From Deltaproteobacteria bacterium GWA2_55_10 (GTDB lineage: Bacteria; Desulfobacterota; GWC2-55-46), in the NCBI GenBank assembly GCA_001797415.1, contig MGPL01000095.1:1-8085 (forward strand): a stretch of 8,085 bases of DNA, written 5' to 3'. This document shows, piece after piece, positions 5,078 to 8,085 of the stretch (the first letter of the stretch is position 1; every line of letters starts with the position of its first letter). A program made the position numbers and the translations under genes. The notes beneath the pieces were generated by a model. The model did not search any database and was not told the origin of the DNA. It was given only the letters and a program-made list of their open reading frames with translations.

Positions 5078-5106
5078 TTGGCTTTTCTTCTCCCACGTAG
5101 TAAAAT
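5078..5106 (+). promoter_or_regulatory. Candidate sigma-70-type promoter for mutL (leaderless layout)
   Basis: TTGGCT (5078-5083, 4/6 to TTGACA), an exact 17-bp spacer, then TAAAAT (5101-5106, 5/6 to TATAAT). The ATG of mutL follows 7 bp after the -10 box, where transcription would be expected to start. There is no room for a Shine-Dalgarno sequence, so the transcript would be leaderless or nearly so. Confidence 0.5.
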
Positions 5107-5113
5107 CCCTTTC

Positions 5114-6844
5114 ATGTCCAGAATACGCATTTTAGATAAATCGCTTGCCTCCAAGATAGCCGCCGGAGAGGTCGTCGAGCGGCCCGAATCTGTCCTTAAG
5201 GAGCTTCTTGAGAACTCGTTAGATGCCGGCGCGACATCCATATCCGTCACCGTGACCGAGGGCGGCAAGCGGCTCATCAAGGTCATCGACAACGGCTCAG
5301 GCATAGCGAGGGAGGACGCGGAGCTTGCTTTCCTTCGCCATGCTACATCAAAGATATCCATTGAGGAAGACCTCGAAAACATCATGACTATGGGCTTTCG
5401 CGGAGAGGCCCTTGCCAGCATATCGGCTGTCTCAGTAGTGACCCTCAGGACAAGGCGGCCGGAAGAGATAGTCGGTACAAAGATTCTTAGCGAAGGCGGC
5501 TCTGAACCAGTTGTATCGGATGAAGGCTGTCCTGAAGGGACATCTATCGAGGTCAAGGACATCTTCTACAACACCCCCGCAAGGCTCAAGTTCCTGAGAG
5601 GCGCAGAGGCGGAATACGGCAGGATACTCGAGACATTCAAAAAGATAGCCTTGGTAAACCCTGACAAGCGCTTTAGACTTGTCCACGGCTCCGGCAGGCC
5701 AATCGAGACAGCGCCCGGCACGCTGAGGCAGAGAATAGCAGACCTTTACGGCGCGGAAACGGCCAAAAATCTCATCGAGATAGAGACGCCGGACCTCAGA
5801 GGGCTCATAGGCAGTCACGAGCCGAGCTACCCCACGGCGAAGTTCGTCAATACATACGTCAACGGCCGCTGGGTGAGGGACAGGTCAATAAACCGTGCTA
5901 TAATTGAAGGATATGGGCAGCTGCTTTCAGGCAGATACCCCTTCGCTGTCCTCGACCTCGCAGTCCCTCCTCAAGATGTGGATGTAAATATCCACCCGGC
6001 AAAGAGCGAGGTCCGGTTCAGAAACCAGGCCTGGATATTCGACCTGGTCAGATACGGCATAAGGGATGCCCTGGCAAAGGCATCTGCCGCGCCTGCTGCC
6101 GCATACTCGAAGAGGCCTGCATTTTCAGCTGCGGCAAGACCATCTTCTCTTGGCGAGAGCACAACTGATTACAGTCCTTCTGTAGAGGCCGTACAGCTTG
6201 AGCTCAGGGAAGAGGCGGACGAGGCGGTAATAAATCCTGAGTTCCTGGATTTACAGGTAATCGGCCAGCTCTGGGGAGAGTTCATCGTCGCCCAGACGCC
6301 TGAGAGGGCCGGAGTGGCCTACATAATAGACCAGCACGGCGCAGCTGAACGGTGCGCCTTTGAAGAGCTGAAGATCAGATTCTGTGCGGGCAGTATCAGG
6401 AGCCAGGCACTGCTTCTGCCCGAGCGCATAGAGACTACGCCGGAAGAAAAGGAAGAGGTGCTGAAGGCCTCTGAGTACCTCTCCAGAATGGGTTTTGAAC
6501 TGATGCCCTTCGGCCCGTCGATAGTGGCCGGGGGCGAGACATTTCTTATAAAGTCAGTGCCGGATATCCTGTCCTCTCGTTCGTCAACAGGCCTCATAAA
6601 AGACCTTGCCCAGGAGCTATCGGCCTTTGGGGGCAGCTCAAGGATCGAAGAGAGGATAGAGTCGGCGCTAATGAGGATAGCATGCCACAGCGTTATAAGG
6701 GGCCCCAGGCCGCTTGCCAGGGAAGAGGCGGCTGCCATTTTGAAGGGGCTTTCAAAGATAGACTTCGCAGGACACTGCCCTCACGGAAGGCCTATCATAA
6801 AGAGGATAAAGCGGAGCGAGCTGGAGGCCTTCTTCCTGAGGTGA
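5114..6844 (+). CDS. mutL: DNA mismatch repair protein MutL (endonuclease type)
   Basis: MutL couples mismatch recognition by MutS to strand removal. The start at 5114 (576 residues) is set by the family-typical N-terminus MSRIRILDKSLASKIAAGEVVERP. The frame stays open upstream only across repeats. GHKL ATPase motifs are all present: ELLENSLDAGA (30-40, with Glu30 and Glu33 bracketing the ATP/Mg site), DNGSGI (59-64) and GFRGEALASI (94-103), followed by FYNTPARLKFL (151-161) of the transducer region. A linker of about 60 residues (320-376) precedes the C-terminal dimerisation domain. That domain carries DQHG-X2-E-X4-E (406-417), the nicking-endonuclease metal motif with Gly for the usual Ala. 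ACHSVIRG (523-530) and CPHGRP (555-560) complete the metal site. The stop overlaps the ribosome-binding site of the downstream phosphoesterase gene, so the two are probably co-transcribed. Confidence 0.96.
   Translation: MSRIRILDKSLASKIAAGEVVERPESVLKELLENSLDAGATSISVTVTEGGKRLIKVIDNGSGIAREDAELAFLRHATSKISIEEDLENIMTMGFRGEALASISAVSVVTLRTRRPEEIVGTKILSEGGSEPVVSDEGCPEGTSIEVKDIFYNTPARLKFLRGAEAEYGRILETFKKIALVNPDKRFRLVHGSGRPIETAPGTLRQRIADLYGAETAKNLIEIETPDLRGLIGSHEPSYPTAKFVNTYVNGRWVRDRSINRAIIEGYGQLLSGRYPFAVLDLAVPPQDVDVNIHPAKSEVRFRNQAWIFDLVRYGIRDALAKASAAPAAAYSKRPAFSAAARPSSLGESTTDYSPSVEAVQLELREEADEAVINPEFLDLQVIGQLWGEFIVAQTPERAGVAYIIDQHGAAERCAFEELKIRFCAGSIRSQALLLPERIETTPEEKEEVLKASEYLSRMGFELMPFGPSIVAGGETFLIKSVPDILSSRSSTGLIKDLAQELSAFGGSSRIEERIESALMRIACHSVIRGPRPLAREEAAAILKGLSKIDFAGHCPHGRPIIKRIKRSELEAFFLR
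6838..6843 (+). promoter_or_regulatory. Shine-Dalgarno site of the metallophosphoesterase, overlapping the mutL stop
   Basis: GAGGTG spans the last codons and stop of mutL, with 5 nt to the ATG at 6849. It points to translation coupled with mutL. Confidence 0.6.
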
Positions 6845-6848
6845 CGCC

Positions 6849-7670
6849 ATGATATCCCGCCGGAACTTCATAAAGGGCGGGCTCATACTCGGCGGCGCAG
6901 TCATGCTCGATGGATTTGTGCTCGAACCAAAGGACATCGAGGTCCAGCGGGTCGATATCCGCATACCGAGGCTGCCCCCTGCCTTCAACGGCTTCACCAT
7001 CTGCCAGCTCACTGACATACACCACAGCCCCGTTGTAGGCCTCAAATACATAAACAAGGTCGTGGACAAGGCAAACAGCCTCAGCCCTGACCTGGTCGCG
7101 CTCACGGGAGACTACATAGACGACGAGCGCAAGTACGCGGCCCCCGCGATAGAGGCCCTCGCGAGGCTGAAGGCCCGCCACGGTGTCGTCTCAATCCTCG
7201 GGAACCACGATTACTTTATCGGTGAGAGCTACAGCAGAGAGGTCATCAGGCAAAGCCGCATATCCCTCCTGCAGAACAGCCATATAATGATAAGGTCGGG
7301 AGGAGATACCCTCTGCATAGCCGGCACGAGGGATTATCTCGAGGACAAGCCGGACGCAAGGGCTTCATTGAAGGGGGTGCCGCTCCAGGTGCCCCGGGTA
7401 CTTCTCTCACACCACCCTGATTACTCGGAATACCTGCCTCTCGATGAAAAGGTAGACCTCGTACTCTCTGGCCATACGCACGGCGGACAGGTCAGGCTCC
7501 CCTGGTCCTTTGCCCCTATAGTCCCTTCGAGCTTCGGCCAGAAATACTCCGGCGGCCTTGTCCGCAACAGGCTCACTCAGGTCTATGTCTCAAGGGGCAT
7601 TGGCGTATCCCTGATACCCGTAAGGTTCAACTGCCCGCCTGAATTGACGCTCATCCGTCTCGTGGCATAG
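6849..7670 (+). CDS. Twin-arginine-exported calcineurin-like metallophosphoesterase (YaeI/YkuE/LpxG-like)
   Basis: This 273-residue dinuclear metal hydrolase begins with a twin-arginine signal (SRRNFIKGG at residues 3-11, then a hydrophobic GLILGGAVML), so it should be folded in the cytoplasm and then placed in or across the inner membrane. The metal ligands are all visible: TDIHH (Asp56, His58), GDYID (Asp88), GNHD (118-121, Asn119 and His120), SHHPD (His188) and GHTHGGQ (208-214). The C-terminal VRFNCPPELTLI segment is typical of the YaeI/YkuE branch. Members of this branch include membrane-associated phosphodiesterases and LpxG, which cleaves UDP-2,3-diacylglucosamine in lipid A synthesis. 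The exact substrate here cannot be told from sequence. It lies 4 nt after mutL, a neighbour with no obvious functional link, and interrupts what is often a direct mutL-miaA pair. Confidence 0.9.
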   Translation: MISRRNFIKGGLILGGAVMLDGFVLEPKDIEVQRVDIRIPRLPPAFNGFTICQLTDIHHSPVVGLKYINKVVDKANSLSPDLVALTGDYIDDERKYAAPAIEALARLKARHGVVSILGNHDYFIGESYSREVIRQSRISLLQNSHIMIRSGGDTLCIAGTRDYLEDKPDARASLKGVPLQVPRVLLSHHPDYSEYLPLDEKVDLVLSGHTHGGQVRLPWSFAPIVPSSFGQKYSGGLVRNRLTQVYVSRGIGVSLIPVRFNCPPELTLIRLVA

Positions 7671-7684
7671 CCTTGCCGGAAATA

Positions 7685-7707
7685 GCAGGTTGTTGAAAAC
7701 AACCTGC
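7685..7707. repeat. Stem-loop 1 of the phosphoesterase-miaA intergenic region
   Basis: GCAGGTTGTT at 7685-7694 and AACAACCTGC at 7698-7707 form a perfect 10-bp stem with a GAA loop, 15 nt after the stop codon. No T-tract follows (caagcaat), so it is an atypical terminator at best; it could still protect the 3' end of the mutL transcript. Confidence 0.65.
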
Positions 7708-7733
7708 CAAGCAATCCATGGATGGAAAGACAT

Positions 7734-7762
7734 AATTGCGAGACTATCCAAGTCGAGCAATT
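7734..7762. repeat. Stem-loop 2 (interrupted) of the phosphoesterase-miaA intergenic region
   Basis: AATTGC at 7734-7739 pairs with GCAATT at 7757-7762, and an inner GACT (7743-7746) pairs with AGTC (7751-7754). The two helices are separated by small internal loops. Taken alone this is modest evidence; it is listed because it sits in a row with three other stem-loops. Confidence 0.4.
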
Positions 7763-7767
7763 TGTGA

Positions 7768-7796
7768 GGCTTGGCCGAATTCACTTCGGACAAGCC
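7768..7796. repeat. Stem-loop 3 of the phosphoesterase-miaA intergenic region
   Basis: GGCTTG (7768-7773) pairs with CAAGCC (7791-7796), then a single G/A mismatch, then CCGAA (7775-7779) pairs with TTCGG (7785-7789) around the loop ttcac. That gives 11 pairs with one mismatch. Confidence 0.6.
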
Positions 7797-7799
7797 GGT

Positions 7800-7830
7800 G
7801 TTGAAAAAGCCATGGATGGACTTTTTCAAC
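7800..7830. repeat. Stem-loop 4 overlapping the miaA promoter region
   Basis: GTTGAAAAAG at 7800-7809 and CTTTTTCAAC at 7821-7830 are exact inverted repeats around an 11-nt loop, CCATGGATGGA. The stem can extend outward by two G/T wobbles and a G-C pair. The same TGTTGAAAA and CCATGGATGGA words occur at 7691-7699 and 7716-7726, so this is the better-preserved copy of a partly duplicated element. GTTGAAAAAG...CTTTTTCAAC palindromes are, from memory, common dispersed intergenic repeats. Confidence 0.65.
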
Positions 7831-7846
7831 GTCCTGATTGTATAAT
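7817..7846 (+). promoter_or_regulatory. Candidate promoter for miaA (leaderless layout)
   Basis: TATAAT at 7841-7846 is a perfect -10 box. TGGACT at 7817-7822 (4/6) serves as a weak -35 with an 18-bp spacer, inside the loop and right arm of stem-loop 4. The ATG of miaA is 8 bp after the -10 box, and no Shine-Dalgarno sequence can fit after the expected transcription start. An in-frame TAA at 7843-7845 rules out an earlier start codon. Confidence 0.5.
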
Positions 7847-7854
7847 CCCCCTTT

Positions 7855-8085
7855 ATGGAAAAAACGAAGGTCGTCATAATCTGCGGGCCGACTGCCACGG
7901 GCAAATCGGCCATTGCCGTGGAGCTTTGCCGCATTTTCAACGGAGAGGTCGTAAGCGCAGACTCCATGCAGGTCTATCGGCACATGGACATAGGCACTGC
8001 CAAGCCGTCAAAGGAAGAAATGTCGGTCGTTCCTCATCACCTCATCGACATCGTAGACCCGGATGAAGAGTACACGGCCGCGAGG
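7855..8085 (+). CDS. miaA: tRNA dimethylallyltransferase MiaA, N-terminal part (3' end outside window)
   Basis: MiaA transfers the dimethylallyl group to the N6 of A37 in tRNAs reading UNN codons, the first step of i6A/ms2i6A synthesis. Seventy-seven residues are present before the window edge, of a family length near 300. The start at 7855 gives MEKTKVVIICGPTATGKS with the P-loop GPTATGKS at residues 11-18. It is followed by VVSADSMQVYRHMDIGTAKP (about 33-52), which holds the conserved Asp and the substrate-binding DSxQVY and DIGTAKP motifs, and then HHLIDIVDPDEEYTAAR. No start further upstream is possible in this frame because of the TAA at 7843. The proximity to mutL fits the mutL-miaA arrangement common in Gram-negative bacteria, here with a phosphoesterase gene between them. 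Confidence 0.95.
   Translation, partial: MEKTKVVIICGPTATGKSAIAVELCRIFNGEVVSADSMQVYRHMDIGTAKPSKEEMSVVPHHLIDIVDPDEEYTAAR

Noticed and set aside
4856..5113. N-terminal extension of MutL by 86 residues
   Set aside because: It would translate palindromic repeats and the promoter. MutL proteins begin at the MSRIRIL-type sequence encoded from 5114.
7722..8066. Open frames of 114 and 125 codons (both strands) over the intergenic hairpins and the miaA 5' end
   Set aside because: They are shadows of miaA and of palindromes. The real frame from 7855 has the full MiaA P-loop and DSMQVY/DIGTAKP motifs.

Overview
All recognisable genes in this 8.1-kb window lie on the + strand and belong to bacterial housekeeping families. 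The order trpS-scpA-scpB-rluB, followed further on by mutL and miaA, resembles Geobacter-type Desulfobacterota ('Deltaproteobacteria'). The strong use of ATA (Ile) and AGG (Arg) codons in otherwise GC-rich genes also fits that group or Nitrospirota-like relatives. This placement is inference from gene order and codon use, not a database match. The flanking genes are GC-rich (bases 1621-1680 are 38/60 GC), while the block around 3112-4232 is AT-rich (bases 3241-3300 are 20/60 GC).

Layout. (1) 1-3053 is a tightly packed probable operon: the 3' part of trpS, then scpA, scpB and rluB. ScpA and ScpB are the kleisin and winged-helix partners of the SMC chromosome-organising complex. RluB is a 23S rRNA pseudouridine synthase. 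The 3' half of scpB and the 5' third of rluB overlap by 557 bp in different frames. The overlap holds a 36-bp tandem repeat that reads as an acidic/Gln-rich tail in ScpB and as a basic Arg/Lys/Thr-rich tail in RluB. (2) 3054-4232 holds an 11-bp stem-loop, a promoter-like -10 box and two AT-rich, translationally coupled genes. The first encodes a secreted protein with a TonB/TolA C-terminal-like domain; the second encodes an unrecognised protein. This block looks inserted between housekeeping genes. (3) 4233-4892 is an endonuclease III-related DNA glycosylase of the MagIII/COG2231 type that lacks the fourth cysteine of its Fe-S cluster. A one-base frame change would restore that cysteine. (4) 4893-5113 is a gene-free stretch of three stem-loops ending in a mutL promoter. 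(5) 5114-7670 holds mutL (mismatch repair, nicking-endonuclease type) and a twin-arginine-exported metallophosphoesterase. (6) 7671-7854 is a gene-free stretch with four consecutive stem-loops, a partial internal duplication and the miaA promoter. (7) 7855-8085 is the start of miaA (tRNA A37 dimethylallyltransferase), cut by the window edge.

The least ordinary points are the overprinted scpB/rluB repeat tails, with an A7 run and a Shine-Dalgarno sequence at the junction; the matching leaderless-type promoter layout of mutL and miaA; the AT-rich two-gene insert; and the near-complete but broken Fe-S motif of the glycosylase. No complete new multi-gene system such as a defence island, CRISPR array or biosynthetic cluster is visible.
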